NCBI GenBank assembly: GCA_022702705.1
Contig: CM040439.1
Coordinates: 27,246,345 to 27,310,344, forward strand
From: Papilionanthe hookeriana x Papilionanthe teres
Lineage: Eukaryota; Streptophyta; Magnoliopsida; Asparagales; Orchidaceae
DNA: 64,000 nucleotides
Reading direction: 5' to 3'
The notes under the pieces are model-generated. The model saw nothing but the letters and a program-made list of their open reading frames with translations, ran no database searches and was not told the origin of the DNA. How positions within the stretch are numbered: position 1 is the first letter of the stretch; every line of letters begins with the position of its first letter. Shown piece after piece: positions 12,101-23,487 of the stretch. The position numbers and the translations under genes were made by a program.

Positions 12101-13625
12101 GCAACAAGATGTTAAAACTTTTATAAAAATGTTTAAGCTTGTTCGATTAGTTACTCAGACAATCATAATCAAGTTTTAATAGAGTCAAATAGGCTAGCTA
12201 GTCAAGCACTTAGTTCATTTGTTGTCATATTTTTTTGGTGGATTTCTCATTTTGGAAGGCATTTGTATGAATCACAATAAAATAAAGCAATACTTGTTAT
12301 GTAGTCTTCAAGAACCGCCAAGGAGTAATAATGACTTATAAGATGTGTAACTAGCCTAAGCCTCTGCATCTCAATATTTTGAAACAAGTGCTCGTCATTT
12401 TTGAAAGTGCTTATATGTATAGAACATTTTCAATTGGCTAAGTTAAATCGAGGGACACATGATCTGAGGGTGCGCTTGTGGGATCAGAGGAGCTTGAGCT
12501 GTTGTAGTTTATTAAAAACATTTAGGGAAGTGTCATGGTAACCTTTTAAATTATACTTTCAGATAATGAATAATGAAAATTTTGACTTTTGAGCTTATTA
12601 TTTTTTCCTTTTTTGAAGCAAAAAATGCCATGACAATACTTCAAAAAATGACCTTGTTTTAGTAAGTACATGTTCAGCAAGCTCAAGGATCTAATCCCAA
12701 AGAACTTGATAACTTAACTTTAGGATTTGTTGGCAAGTTTTGATATGAAAGTTAATGCCCGCTTAAAGTTGAACAAACTTCATGGCGAGAAAACTATGAA
12801 ATTTACAAATTAGATCAAAACTGAAGAAAATTAGTTTTTTCATGCATACTCAACTAATTAAATAAGGTTTTCGACCTTAAGAGTCATTACTAGTAGGGTG
12901 TCGGAAAATCGAGACTACTTCCTATTTGCAAGCTATGAACCACAGGTAGATGACCTCTCTTAACTTGATAACGTCATAATATTGCTAATTTTAAACATGA
13001 ATTAACTTATTGAACTTTCTAACTAAACAATTTTTTTTTTCTGGAAATTATAAGTCACCGGTCCTAAAAAATTCTAATGACTATATGTTAAGCCCTAGAA
13101 CTCTATCTATTAATTTGAGTTTATATTTTGAGAGAGAACTCCATTCTAGTGCCAAAAGCTTTGGCAAAAGATGTGACCCATGTTAAAGGCGCTAACTTTC
13201 CAAAGAAGATATTATCTAGATTAAAAACCAAGACTTGAACCCACTATCAATTATCAAGAAATTCTTTTATAAAGTTATCAAAACTATTAATAAAGAGAGA
13301 GAATGCTGACAAATGCGTTGCAAGTGAATCAGAAACTCATATTTTAACTTCATAAGTTTCCTTCACAAGTTGCTCACTGATATATTTTTTTTCCTTGTTT
13401 GTTTTTTTGAAAGTTAATTTATTGTATGATAAGTATAGTAGCAAGACTGCTGTGTACAATTTCTTGGTCAAGCATTGACCGCGAGTTATGTTTATGTCTA
13501 TCTTTGGGTTAATTGTTACTAGTTAAGTAGATATATGCCTCTAGATTTTGAGTCGTCCTCATAAATTTTAAAACACTGATGACTTTTGATTCATTTTACA
13601 TGAGGAAGATATTTGTGTGTTTCAG
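12101..13625. other. Intergenic or first-intron DNA of the TRM gene
   Basis: AT-rich DNA with no convincing exon. It ends with the acceptor TTTCAG (13,620-13,625) before the first visible TRM exon. That exon starts in the middle of a codon, so at least one coding exon must lie upstream, here or beyond the copia element. Confidence 0.4.
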
Positions 13626-16600
13626 GTTCTATTCAACCAAAGAACTATATTAAGGCATCAAGGATGCAGTTGGATTCTGATTTTTCATGTGGCCCCCCAA
13701 CTGAAGCAAATTCTGTAAGTTTTTCATTTCCCGGTTGTTTTGGGCATTTATATACATGGCACACAATTCTTTTGTATTTACATATCTCACACCTAAACTT
13801 TCATATTTACACACTTCAAAAGTGGTAATAGTGCTATATTTTATGAGATATCAAAGATTTGAGTGTTATGTTTTAAATTAGAAAGCTTAGGTGAGATATG
13901 TAGATACATAAGAATTTGCTTCTATGTAAATCAGAATGTGCTACCTATACAATTTTTTTTTTCCTGCTGGATAAATGATTCATTCAGCTTCTTATCCATT
14001 TTTTTCTCTTAAAAATTGATGATTCCGGTTTCTCATACTGTCAGATTACCTTTGATTTTAAGAGCAGCACTTCCAAAAAGAAAACTAAAGCACCGATAAG
14101 AGCTCCAATGGCTGAACAGAAATCAATCGAAATTCAAATTAAGCGATCCTCTCCAACTGTAATTGCCAAGCTTATGGGCCTTGACACATTGCCTTCTCCT
14201 CCGCCCCTTAAACCGCCAAATGAAGCAAAAAATTGTTCCCCGAAGCTTTACTCTAAAGATTTCTTAGAGAAATCAGCCCGAGAGGACCGCTCGCTTGAAA
14301 AATCCAATGATTCACACCTTGAATTCAAAGATGTCTTCGAAGTTGTGGAATTGCCAAAAGCTGAGAAACACGAGAACAACAAAATTCGTAAGCAGAGGCC
14401 CAACACAAAACCGAGCGAGACAGGCATGGCTTTTATACGTCAGAGCTTCATTAACGCGAAGCGTCTATCCACCGATGAAATGCTTGAGAGATCTAAGGAA
14501 TTTGATAATGCGTTGGAAGTACTCGAATCAAACAAGGATCTTTTCTTAAAATTACTTCAAGAGCCCCATTCTTTGTTCTCAAAACACTTTCACGACTTGA
14601 GTCGCTCTCGTCCCTCCCAGCATCTGAGCCACGCCTTTATTCAAAAGTCATCAAGAGGCAGCCTTTCTGCAAGCTGTGAATCATCTTTAAGATCAGAAAT
14701 AAAAGATAAAAGGTACGTTCACCAAAGTAGTGATTCGCAAGCATTGAAGAAACCTGCAGCTAACCCTAAAAATCATCCATTTAGAGAATCTAAATGTTCT
14801 CCTGAGACACTTTCTGGCAAAGATCATGCTCAACCCGCAGAGATTGTCATTCTGAAACCAGGTATTGCAATGGCTCGAAAGGTGGAACAAACTGTTGGAT
14901 CTCTTAAAACCTCTGATAACAACATTTATGGTGCTATAAACCATAGGGAAATTCCAAGGGAAGAATCAATGAGAAGGATGGCATATGCTTCAAAATACAA
15001 TAATTATGTTCAGGATGATGGTCTGTGGCCCAAGCCAAGTATTTCAAACACTTCTGATGTTGTTTATGAGTATCGTAAGAGTTTTAGCCCCTCATCTTCT
15101 TCTTTCATTGAATCTTCAGCTAATTTGGAGGCTGGTAAGGATCAGTCCGAGCAGTGGAAGTTGAACCACCATAAAAAAGGCCTTTTGATGAGAGCATCGA
15201 GTACTTTGGGTGAGATTCTGGATTTATCCGACAATGAGACGTCAAATAGAGCAAGGAATACATCAGTTGTGAAGAAAGTTCACCCTTTTAGTATCAGTAG
15301 CAAGGATGGCTGGAAAGATGGCTTCTTTAGGGATCTACCAATTTCTAAATCTCTCCCAGCTGCATCTCTTGCTTATGAAAATTGTCTTCATAACTCTGGA
15401 AACAGATTTGTCAGTAGTAAGAGCAGGTCTATGCCTAAAAATTCTTCACTTAAAAGTCTCCCAGATGGAAGAGGAAATAGATTACCTGTAAGGGAGGTTC
15501 ATGTGAGTTCAGAGGACTTTAAGCATAAATCTTATGTGGTTTCTGCTGCTGAAGAGAAACACACAGCTTGTAATCTCTCTGATATTTATGGCACTGGTGC
15601 AGAGGATATTTTCTCGGTTCATTCCAGTAACATTGTTGTTCCTTCGCTTTTAACGAAAGGGAAGCTGTCGAAGAAGCTTCACCAAGTTACAAGCTCAGAA
15701 AGGAATGGCAAACATTCAGAGTTTGGATTCGGTGACATGCATTCCAAGGTGAAATTGCAGATAAATATTATAATTGTGCATGCATACCACTCAATTATGT
15801 TTTTAAATACCTGGCACCTAAATTTTATTTTTTGCATTTATACTGCTCTAATCTTTTACATCATGTCAAAAATACCATCATTTTAACTTTTAGAAGGTGC
15901 AATACGCGTCTTCATGCATGGTAAGGTGTTATGTATGTAAAAATTGAATGTTTTCGTGTTATGTATGTAAATGCATTGGAATTGAGTGGTATGTAAATCT
16001 TCCAAGTGAATATACAAGCAAGTTTGATTGCATGTTCATAGTTTGCCTGCTAAATTTATTTTTAGGGCTCATTGTTTGCATAAATATATGAATTATATTA
16101 TACTTTAGAAGTGATAATTTCGTTCTACATATTTTGTAAAATTTTGCAATAATCACATTCGATACATTTTGAAAGTGTTTGTTGAGTTTCAAATCAATGA
16201 TAAATGAGGGATATACATATATACCACACAATTCTTATGTATTTACATACATAAAAACTAAATTTTAACATTTACTTAAATAGCACTTTAGTGTCATAAT
16301 CTCACCAAAGCATATGTATGAAAAGTTTTGTTTTATCTTAAGAAGTAATATTAGTGGTATTTTTTATATGATGTTAAAGATTCGAGTGTTATATAGACAA
16401 ATATTAAATTTTAGTTGTTAGAATTATAAATACATGAGGATTTTGTGGTAGGTAAATTCCCCCTAATAATTCCTAACAACATCCAAACAAACAATAATCT
16501 ATAAATTCATCATTTTTCAAAACATGATTTTTAATCTCAAGCAATAAGTGGGTCTATAGATACAACTCATAACCTACAATTTCTCCATATAATTCTTCTC

Positions 16601-18367
16601 TAATGCAGCATGAGGTTTAGGAGGTTACTTTTGCAGCCAGTAGCACTAAAATAGAAATCAGCTCCTTTTTTTTTTCTTCTTTATTGAGAATTTGTTTCTT
16701 TTATCATGCAAACTATGACCTTGCAATCAAACTTGATGGCATATTTAGTTGGAAGATTTACATACATACCACTTAATTCCTGTGTACTTACATATCTAAC
16801 ACCTAAACATCAATTTTTACATATATGACACCTTACCAGTGCATGAGAAGGTGCATTTCACTTTTTCGAAGTTAGAAAAAGTGGCATTTTTTATGTGATA
16901 TGAAAGATTTGGGTGGTATTAACATCAAATTAAATTTTGGATGCTAGATATGTAAATACATAGGAATTGGCTGGTATATATGACTGATTTTTTTTTTTCT
17001 TTTTTTGATAATAATGAGATTTATATGCATGCAGCAAGGACAACCTAATCTTGGCATAGATGAGCTTCTTCCATCCTACTGCAATAAGTCAGTGTCAGTT
17101 TCTCCGGATATCTACAAGGAGGCAGACCAACCAAGTCCAGTTTCAGTTTTAGAGCTCCCATCTAAAGAAAACAACAACATTTCAGAATCCTTTAAGAAGA
17201 TTAGCGCCGACCTTCAAGGTTATAAATAAGATCACTTAAATTTTTATCCTTTTATCATTTTCCCATATTTTCAAATTGAGAGAAGTATTAAAATGGTCCC
17301 CTGACTCTTTATTGGAAGCCATTTTAGTCCTAATATCGTCTATAAAAATGTCAATTTAGTCTTCATACTCTTTTAATGGGGGGCTAAAGTAATCCTCTCT
17401 TATTGTCTATTATAGGCCATATTAAAAGAGTCTATAGTCTTTGAGATTGAACTGACCCCTATGTAAATAGTCATGACACTATTTTGATACTTTACTCATT
17501 TTGGGGAGTCATTTTAGTCTCAGTATATAAAAATGCCAATTTAATTTCTCAGACTTTTAATGGGGGCTAAACTAGTCCTCTTTATGGTCTATTTTAACCC
17601 ATATTAAAAGAATTTGGGGATTAATTTGACCTTTTTATAGAGTTCGGGACTGAAATGAACCCATGTAAATAGTTGGGTACTATTTTGACATTTTACTCAT
17701 TTCTAATCTTTACATAGATCACTCATTTGTCACAGAGCTTCATACACAACTTCAATTTCTCAATCTCGACTCAACCAATAGCTTCACGGAGGAAATCAAA
17801 GCATTCATATCCTTTGATGACGATTCCGTAGAGCCCTTAGGGGACATACTCCAAGCATTTAGAGACGAAGAGGAGAGAGACTATTCGTACCTTCTCGACA
17901 TGCTCATCGATTCCGGAATCCTTAAATACGACAAAATCAAGCTTTTTGGCGTCACCGAACTCCCAGTTTCTGCAGATGTCTTCAGCAGGCTTGAGAAGAA
18001 GTACAAATCAGTAGAATCATGGCCAAGATCAGAAAGGAAGTTCTTATTTGATCTCATAAACTCAACATTATCAGAAATCTCTGCTATGATATCTATGAAC
18101 ATGTGGCCATGGATCAAACCAAGCTTCTGCTGGAAGTCCAAGATGGCTCATGAAGATCTGGTTGAGGAGATTTGGCAGTCAGTGGTGAGGTGCAGGAAGG
18201 AGATTAGCAGCAGCTTTTCAGAAGAAAATCTCATTGGATTAAGCTGGTCTGATGGAGTTAATGACTCTGAAGTTGTTGGTACTGAACTGGAGAATATGTT
18301 GTTTGAAAATCTGTTGGATCAGCTTGTAAAAGAGCTTATGCAAAAAGTTGTATTCCTGAAGAACTAA
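13626..18367 (+). CDS. TRM-family protein (DUF3741/DUF4378), 5' end missing
   Basis: Plant TRM (TON1-recruiting-motif, LONGIFOLIA-like) proteins bind cortical microtubule or centrosomal-type regulators and affect cell shape and division-plane placement. Exons read by eye: 13,626-13,714, 14,045-15,748, 17,035-17,218 and 17,718-18,367. All junctions have AG/GT and compatible phases, giving 874 visible residues. The second exon has the VARLMGL-type motif (SPTVIAKLMGLDTLPSP, about 14,153) and a DUF3741 helix (MLERSKEFDNALEVL, about 14,479). The last exon holds the C-terminal DUF4378 (YSYLLDMLIDSGIL to LDQLVKELMQKV). The reading frame runs past the 15,748 donor to a stop at 15,886, so intron retention would truncate the protein. 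Introns contain at least four family A MITEs. The start codon was not found; the first visible exon begins with two bases of a split codon. The family call is strong, the exact paralogue unknown. Confidence 0.88.
13742..13930 (+). repeat. Family A MITE in TRM intron
   Basis: Family A is a fold-back element of about 190-260 bp. The left end reads like TTTACATACATACCACTC...TATGTATTTACATATC, the right end is its inverted complement (GATATGTAAATACATAAG...GGTATGTATGTAAATC), and the middle carries GTGATAT-AAAGATTTGAGTG words. This copy has both ends, moderately diverged. Confidence 0.75.
15777..16002 (+). repeat. Family A MITE in TRM intron
   Basis: Both ends present (GCATGCATACCACTC on the left, GGAATTGAGTGGTATG on the right). 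It begins about 30 bp after the splice donor at 15,749. Confidence 0.75.
16208..16461 (+). repeat. Family A MITE in TRM intron
   Basis: Full-length copy: ATACATATATACCACAC at the left, AAATACATGAGGATTTTGTGG at the right with substitutions, and a GTGATGTTAAAGATT-like middle (here ATGATGTTAAAGATTCGAG). Confidence 0.75.
16752..16983 (+). repeat. Family A MITE in TRM intron
   Basis: One of the best preserved copies. The left end is AGATTTACATACATACCAC and the right end GATATGTAAATACATAGG. It stops about 50 bp before the acceptor of the third visible exon. Confidence 0.8.
17285..17705 (+). repeat. Family F repeat, two tandem copies in last TRM intron
   Basis: Two head-to-tail units of about 210 bp (17,290-17,498 and 17,499-17,705). 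Each starts near AAAATGGTCCCCTGAC or CATTTTAGTCTCAG and ends with ACTATTTTGACATTTTACTC. Unit ends are partly complementary. A related element at 52,595-52,996 is split by another transposon. It ends 12 bp before the acceptor at 17,717. Confidence 0.65.
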
Positions 18368-18611
18368 AGTGGGAGCTTTGTCTGAGTAAAACTTCTGAAG
18401 GTCAGATTAATGGCGAAAAGAGAGAACTTTGGAGCCTTTGTGAGGAGGAAGGAGGTGGCAGATTTGCATGGAAGACATGCAAATTCTATATTTTGATTAA
18501 GCTCACCTTGGAAGGAGGTTTGATTTGAAAATTTCTCAATTATGTATATTCTTTAACCAAGTATAAGTTGGTGTGACTTTATGGTCTGTAATTTGATAAA
18601 AATGTATGAAG

Positions 18612-18806
18612 GGATATTCACATACATACCGTCTAATTCTTATGTATTTACATATTGGAGACATAAATTTTGCTTTTTTATATTCATATCACATCAAAAA
18701 TATGAAATTTTCATGCATAAGTGAGATGGTTTATATGTAAAATATTGAAATTTACAGGGTAGATATGTCAATACTTAAGAATTGAGTGGCATATATGTAA
18801 ATCTTT
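18612..18806 (+). repeat. Family A MITE downstream of TRM gene
   Basis: Left end CACATACATACCGTC, right end GAATTGAGTGGCATATATG. Lies about 245 bp after the TRM stop codon, so it may be in or near the 3' untranslated region. Confidence 0.7.
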
Positions 18807-19025
18807 CATGTAAAAAATATAAAGACGAGCATACTTTAGACTCTCAATTTTTTTTTATTTTTTTTATTTTTTAATAGTCTAAATATAATATGAGCATATT
18901 TATTGATTTTAGAAATTAGAAGGGATTTTTTGATAAATTATATTTTAAAACTAAGTGTAAATTTCTTCAATTAATTTGGATGAAAAACATTACATATTAA
19001 CACTTTAAGTTTTACGACATAGTGA

Positions 19026-19140
19026 AAATATTACGCACGTCTGGACGCTCAATCAACGGTCGCTATATAGTCATACACCTCTTCGGCGAGCGACATGGTG
19101 GTCGTTGGTTGGACGTGTGAACTTCCGGACGCAATATTTT
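19026..19140. repeat. Family E short inverted repeat (CGTCTGGACG type)
   Basis: About 115 bp bounded by AATATTACGCACGTCTGGAC and the imperfect complement TTCCGGACGCAATATTTTTT. Related wording (ATTACATCCGGAGTC) recurs at 19,447-19,745 and 20,985-21,050. Confidence 0.45.
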
Positions 19141-19276
19141 TTCCTATCACATGAGGACTCGTTAAGTGTAAATGTAAAAATATGTGGAAATAATGTATCA
19201 ACAAGGGCGGAATTAGGATATGTAACATATATTATATTTAACAAAAATTAGATATTTAGTGATTTTTTTTATGTGG

Positions 19277-19446
19277 AAGATTTACATGCATACCACACAA
19301 TTATTTTGTATTTACATATCTAACACCCAAATTTTGATAATTGTGGATAATTAATTGGTGTCATAAATTTAAGTATGAAAATGTATTTTTCAGATTTTAA
19401 AATATAATGATGGTGATATTTTTAATGTGATGTTAAAGATTTAAAA
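19277..19446 (+). repeat. Family A MITE, left and central part
   Basis: Left end AGATTTACATGCATACCAC and the central GTGATGTTAAAGATTT word are present. The right end is replaced by the family E sequence that starts at 19,447. Confidence 0.65.
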
Positions 19447-19745
19447 TTTTGCGTCCGGAGTCAAAACTACATCCGCGCAACAAACACGATACACCGGACG
19501 GAACGGAGGAGAAAAAAAATTTTATTCGATGTATCGCATATGTTGTCCAGACATAACTTCTGTCTGGACTCCCAACGCAATCTTGTTTGTTTGTGAGAGA
19601 AAAAAATATTACATCCGGAGTCCAGATGCCGTCCGGACAACATAAGAGATACACCGGACAAAATAGATGAGGTAAAAAAAAAAAACCACCTCCAATGTAT
19701 TGTGTCTGTTTTCCGGACACAGCTCGAGTCCGAACGTGACATAGG
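19447..19745. repeat. Family E tandem pair
   Basis: Two diverged units of about 150 bp, each opening with TGCGTCCGGAGTC or TACATCCGGAGTC. Each contains a GATACACCGGAC word, a run of A's and a complementary CGGACACA/CCAGACATA segment. The minus-strand open frames here (19,433-19,742) are composition artefacts. Confidence 0.5.
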
Positions 19746-19799
19746 GAGAGAATTTATATATTGAAATATTTCGCTTTCGATTTAGCCAAGCAATTTCAA

Positions 19800-19998
19800 T
19801 TTATGGAGCGACCTAACACGTAAACTTTAATTTTTACATACATACCCTCCTTATCTATGCATGAAAATGTTGTATTTTACTTTTTAAAAATTAAAATTAT
19901 GATATTTTTTATATTTGAGAAAGATTTGGGCGGTATAAATGTAAAATGCAAATTTGAGGAGTTAAATATGTAAATACATAAAAGTTGGGCCCCATACT
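19800..19998 (+). repeat. Family A MITE, diverged copy
   Basis: Has the ACATACATACCCTCCTTAT left part, the AAAGATTTGGGCGGTAT middle and AAATATGTAAATACATAAAAG at the right. The left terminus is degraded. Confidence 0.6.
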
Positions 19999-20303
19999 TT
20001 TACTATTTTATATTTCATGATATTTCAATTAAAAAAAATCATTAATTACTTTCCTCTAATTTCCTAATGAAAAGAAATCCCATAACATATTATTATTTAT
20101 AAAAAAAGTATATCATTATATTTATATAACAAAAATATTTATATATCACCATATTCCAATAAATACGTACATAAAAAATATTGTATCAATTAAAGGGCGT
20201 AAATATATATAAATTGATCGTATTGAAAATACTGACGAAAAATTATTACTTGCAGATGAGATATGTGTGAATAGGTGCGAATTTGATGGTATTTCACAGA
20301 CTC

Positions 20304-20405
20304 GTATTTATATTTATCGAATAACACCCCAATAATACTTTAGTAACATAAAAATTTGTATTTATATTTATTGAATAATACCTCAATAATACTTCAATAA
20401 CATGA
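20304..20405 (+). repeat. 55-bp tandem duplication
   Basis: Two copies of a GTATTTATATTTATYGAATA unit ending in ATACTTYARTAACAT, 55 bp apart, just downstream of the secreted-peptide gene. The sequence from 19,999 to 20,303 holds nothing else recognised. Confidence 0.6.
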
Positions 20406-20423
20406 TATAATTAAGGACGAGTC

Positions 20424-20714
20424 TTAGTAAGATGGAGGCGCCAAAAGAGTGGAATGAGGCCGGAGCTTGGCATGGCCATCACCGTCCCATAGAGCCCCAT
20501 CAGTTTCATCAGCAGTGAGGTTCGATCGACGGGGCGGCGGGAGGGAGGGACCGGAAGGTGGAACATCTCCTCTTGGGAAGATATCGTAGCGGCGTTCTTC
20601 GACTTTGACTTCGCCAGAGGGAAGTAGCCGGCGAGCCGATGCTGTGGTGGAGGGGACGACGAGGATCGAGGCTGCAATGAAGGCGAGGAGGAGGATGGAC
20701 GGTGAGCGCGCCAT
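20424..20714 (-). CDS. Putative secreted signalling-peptide precursor (96 aa)
   Basis: A single-exon frame starting MARSPSILLLAFIAASILV. This hydrophobic N-terminus ends in small residues (STTASA) and looks like a cleavable signal peptide of about 26 residues. After it come the basic RRLLPSG and, near residues 47-63, FPRGDVPPSGPSLPPPRRSN. The PPSGPS core followed by basic residues recalls plant IDA/IDL and PIP-type peptides, which are cut from the C-terminal side of small secreted precursors and sensed by leucine-rich receptor kinases at the cell surface. Unlike most of those, about 35 residues follow the motif. The start is the first ATG, and the region is GC-rich compared with its flanks, as expected for a real exon. 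The exact peptide family is uncertain, and a non-functional secreted protein is possible. Confidence 0.6.
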   Translation of the reverse strand: MARSPSILLLAFIAASILVVPSTTASARRLLPSGEVKVEERRYDIFPRGDVPPSGPSLPPPRRSNLTADETDGALWDGDGHAKLRPHSTLLAPPSY

Positions 20715-20984
20715 GAAAATTGGACCGATGAAAGGTATGGAGTATTGGGGATTTATGATTAGGGTTAGGGTTTGTTGGCGGGATTCTTCATCAAACAGCT
20801 AAAATGACAGCTTTGAATTGAAGTTTTCACAGTGTGAATGAGTCCTCCTCCATTAATTGAATCCTTTAGTAACGATAAAGTGGCAAGCGGTGACCAATAG
20901 TGGCCTTTGTGGTTGGAGAATTTTTCGATCTAAATTAGGTTACTATTTTTTACTAATCTCAACTTTTTATGTATGTCCTCATAA

Positions 20985-21050
20985 AAAAGTGAAAATATTA
21001 CATCAGGACTCCGCAATTAATGTTACTTGCGGAGTCTAATGAAATTGTGC
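20985..21050. repeat. Family E-like 65-bp inverted repeat
   Basis: AATATTACATCAGGACTCCGC faces its partial complement GCGGAGTCTAATG across about 15 bp. It shares the ATTACATCCGGAGTC wording of 19,447-19,745. Confidence 0.4.
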
Positions 21051-21084
21051 CCCATGACGCGTGATAGAAAAATAAAAAATCGCC

Positions 21085-21305
21085 CGGTACACAGAGAATA
21101 TTTCTCACTTGTTATTCTGCATTATTCGGGTGTTATTGTGTGTTATTCATGAGTTATTGATGTGTTGTTGTGTTATTATAACACCAAAAATATTTTCATA
21201 ACAGAATAAGACCTGAATAACACACAATAACACCTGAATAATACACAATAACACGTGAATAACGCGGAATAATACAGAGGGTATATTCTATGTATTACCG
21301 GAAAA
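21085..21305. repeat. Family C fold-back MITE
   Basis: About 220 bp that folds on itself. The left arm CCGGTACACAGAGAATAT pairs with the right arm ATATTCTATGTATTACCGG, and inner arms of GTGTTATT/AATAACAC words meet near TTATAACACC at 21,178. It belongs to the same general class as 24,170-24,578 (TTATT/AATAA-rich arms). Confidence 0.65.
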
Positions 21306-21369
21306 TTTTTTTTTTTGTCACGCTCCACGTGACGTGATTTCACTGGACTGGACACGTATATAATATTTT

Positions 21370-21374
<5 letters not shown>

Positions 21375-21438
<64 letters not shown>
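21375..21438. repeat. (TA)n microsatellite
   Basis: About 64 bp of uninterrupted TA dinucleotides. Confidence 0.95.
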
Positions 21439-21443
<5 letters not shown>

Positions 21444-22090
21444 GTTTTGAAGAGTGGCTTTATGCAAATTCATTATTAATGTAATCATAATTTAGCTTAA
21501 TGTATATCCAAAATGTGTCGATGTTGCTCTTGAGAAGATATAATGATTTAGAAGAAAAATAATATGATAGAAAAGAGTCTACTTGCAGAAGACTACGAGA
21601 CCCACTTATTTGATCTGATGCAGTTGTTCGAGCTAAAGCAAACAAGGGCAAGGCCGATCGAGTTGTGAGGATGATCGAATGACCCAAATCTAAATTGCTC
21701 GATCAAAAACTAGGCAAAGAGACATTCAAGCTAACCGACATGAAGAAGATAAACTAAGGAAATATCAAGTCGCTCGACATCTCCAATCATGTCGGGGATA
21801 TCCAAAAGTTCTCACATCTATTATCAAGACTCGATAACTAAATCAAGTCGACTGAACGAGTCATGCTGACCCAAAGCCAATCGAGCTCAATCCATCGTAA
21901 CACAGAAAAAGCCCTATTGAGCTACTCAGATAAACTCGGCTCACCCGAACAATACACTCATATCCATAAAATACAGTGACATAAATGTACATCATTTTGT
22001 TGTATTATTAACGTTGAGATGTCAGATTGGGAGAATTTATTATTGTAGATTTGATTAATGATTATGTGCCTTCCGTTCATGATTAGAACA
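21439..22090. other. Unassigned DNA, perhaps LTR-derived
   Basis: No gene. 21,590-21,960 is less AT-rich and full of CGAGC/TCGACT words; similar wording occurs at 53,380-53,740. Such text is common in decayed LTRs, but no ends or primer site are visible. Confidence 0.3.
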
Positions 22091-22094
22091 GTAC

Positions 22095-22205
22095 AGAAAT
22101 AAAATTTGCATATTTACATTTATAACACTTAAAAATTTTAACATCACATCAAAAATTACTGTCATTATTAAGGTTTTAAAAGTGAGGTACATTTTATCAT
22201 CTCTA
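22095..22205 (+). repeat. Family A MITE fragment
   Basis: Central part only (ACATTTATAACACTT, AACATCACATCAAAAATTAC, AAAGTGAGGTACATTTT). Directly followed by a family B element. Confidence 0.5.
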
Positions 22206-22211
22206 GGCTTA

Positions 22212-22560
22212 TAACTAGGGCTGTAAACGAGCCGATCTTAGGCCAGATTTGGCTCTTGTTCAGCTCCTTCAAAACTACTCGTGTTCAAAATTGAGTTGTG
22301 AACTTTGTGTTAATGTTTATCTCAATCTAAATGTTCTTGTTCGTATTAGAATCAAAATTAACTCGTTAAAATTAATTGCAATAGATAGAAGTAGAGCGTT
22401 AAATTTGAACTCATACCAAATATATGCAAAAGAATGCCCCAACCCGTATTACCATATGAACTATTATGATTTAAACTATATAATATATTATTATATAAAA
22501 AATTATAGATTTTTTTTATTATAATGTAATTAAAATATAATATTAACTTCACATTTTATA
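22212..22560 (+). repeat. Family B element, diverged
   Basis: Starts AGGGCTGTAAACGAGCCGA. Family B elements open with A-GGGTGTAAACGAGCCGAACACG, contain GTTCGTGTTCG words and close with GAACAACGAGC-TTTTGACA-CCCTA. Here only the opening and a few GTTCGT words survive before an AT-rich tail. Confidence 0.5.
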
Positions 22561-22587
22561 AATTCTATTGATTTGGTTTTTGAGAAA

Positions 22588-22712
22588 TTTGAATATATAC
22601 CAAGAATTCTTATGCGGTTACATATCTAACAACTTTTTATTTAAAACCTAAAAATTAAAATTTGTAGTTCAATTTTAAAATGTAATGATAGTAACATTTA
22701 TGTGTACAGACC
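22588..22712 (+). repeat. Family A MITE, left half
   Basis: ATATATACCAAGAATTCTTATG and TTACATATCTAACAAC mark the left end. It is cut off by the family B element that follows. Confidence 0.55.
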
Positions 22713-23045
22713 GTAAACGAGCCGAACACATACGAGAATGGGCTTAATTCGTTAAAAAATATCACTGTTCGTGTTCAACTATTTATAAATTTGTTCGTGT
22801 TCGACTTGTTTGGTTAAAGATCCGAACAGAGTTATTCGCCAACAAAAAGCCATTTTGACAAATCTAATCATGCATGAAGCCGTTAGAGGTGTAATCAAAT
22901 CAAACTAGAGTAGTCACAAATATCAATATTCGTGTTCTGCTCATTTATAAATCAAACTCAAAAAATTTATTTATGTTTGGCTCACAAGCCTGTCGTGCCG
23001 AATACAAACTATTAACGAATAATGAGTTATTTTGACAACTCTAAT
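22712..23045 (+). repeat. Family B element
   Basis: Opens CCGTAAACGAGCCGAACAC, has internal GTTCGTGTTCGAC words and ends near ATGAGTTATTTTGACAACTC. It sits inside or against the family A half-element at 22,588-22,712. Confidence 0.6.
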
Positions 23046-23487
23046 CCAGAGTCATAAAATATTAATGATATTGCTAGATTTAAATATCATGATTTATATT
23101 AAAAATATTCATTTAAATAGAATTTAATAATTTTTATTCTATTTTTAATTGATAATTTAAATTGATCATAAATATTTATGGCGTTGTAGACAATTAAATT
23201 ACTTTGCATAAAAATGTGGGTGTTATTCAATATAAAAACGTAAGAAGGGAGCTCAATAGTGAAGAAGAATTTTACATTAAATTAGCAAAATAAACCCCAA
23301 TAAAAAGAGAAAATTGCATAACAAACCTTCTGCTGGAATAAAAATGCAAACCACAAATCTCAAATTGTAGATTTCAAACATAAACTAACAATATTAATTC
23401 TGCAATTGTACTTTTTTTTTTTTGTTAAAATAGAGAAAGATTGCATCAAATGAGAGCAGAAATCGAGATTTGAGATGGCACAGATTT
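23046..23487 (-). other. 3' flank of RPL35
   Basis: AT-rich DNA directly downstream of the RPL35 stop codon (minus strand), expected to include its 3' untranslated region. No other gene seen; no single poly(A) signal stands out. Confidence 0.4.

Noticed and set aside
12880..12950. Possible TRM exon ending AACCACAG|GTAGAT
   Set aside because: The only open frame ends in phase 0, but the next exon needs phase 1; the required frame contains a stop.
15749..15886. C-terminal extension of the main TRM exon to the stop at 15,886
   Set aside because: It follows a good donor and consists of family A MITE text; the domain-bearing exons continue downstream in phase.
20411..20677. Alternative minus-strand frame of 88 codons
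   Set aside because: Shadow of the secreted-peptide frame; lacks a signal peptide.
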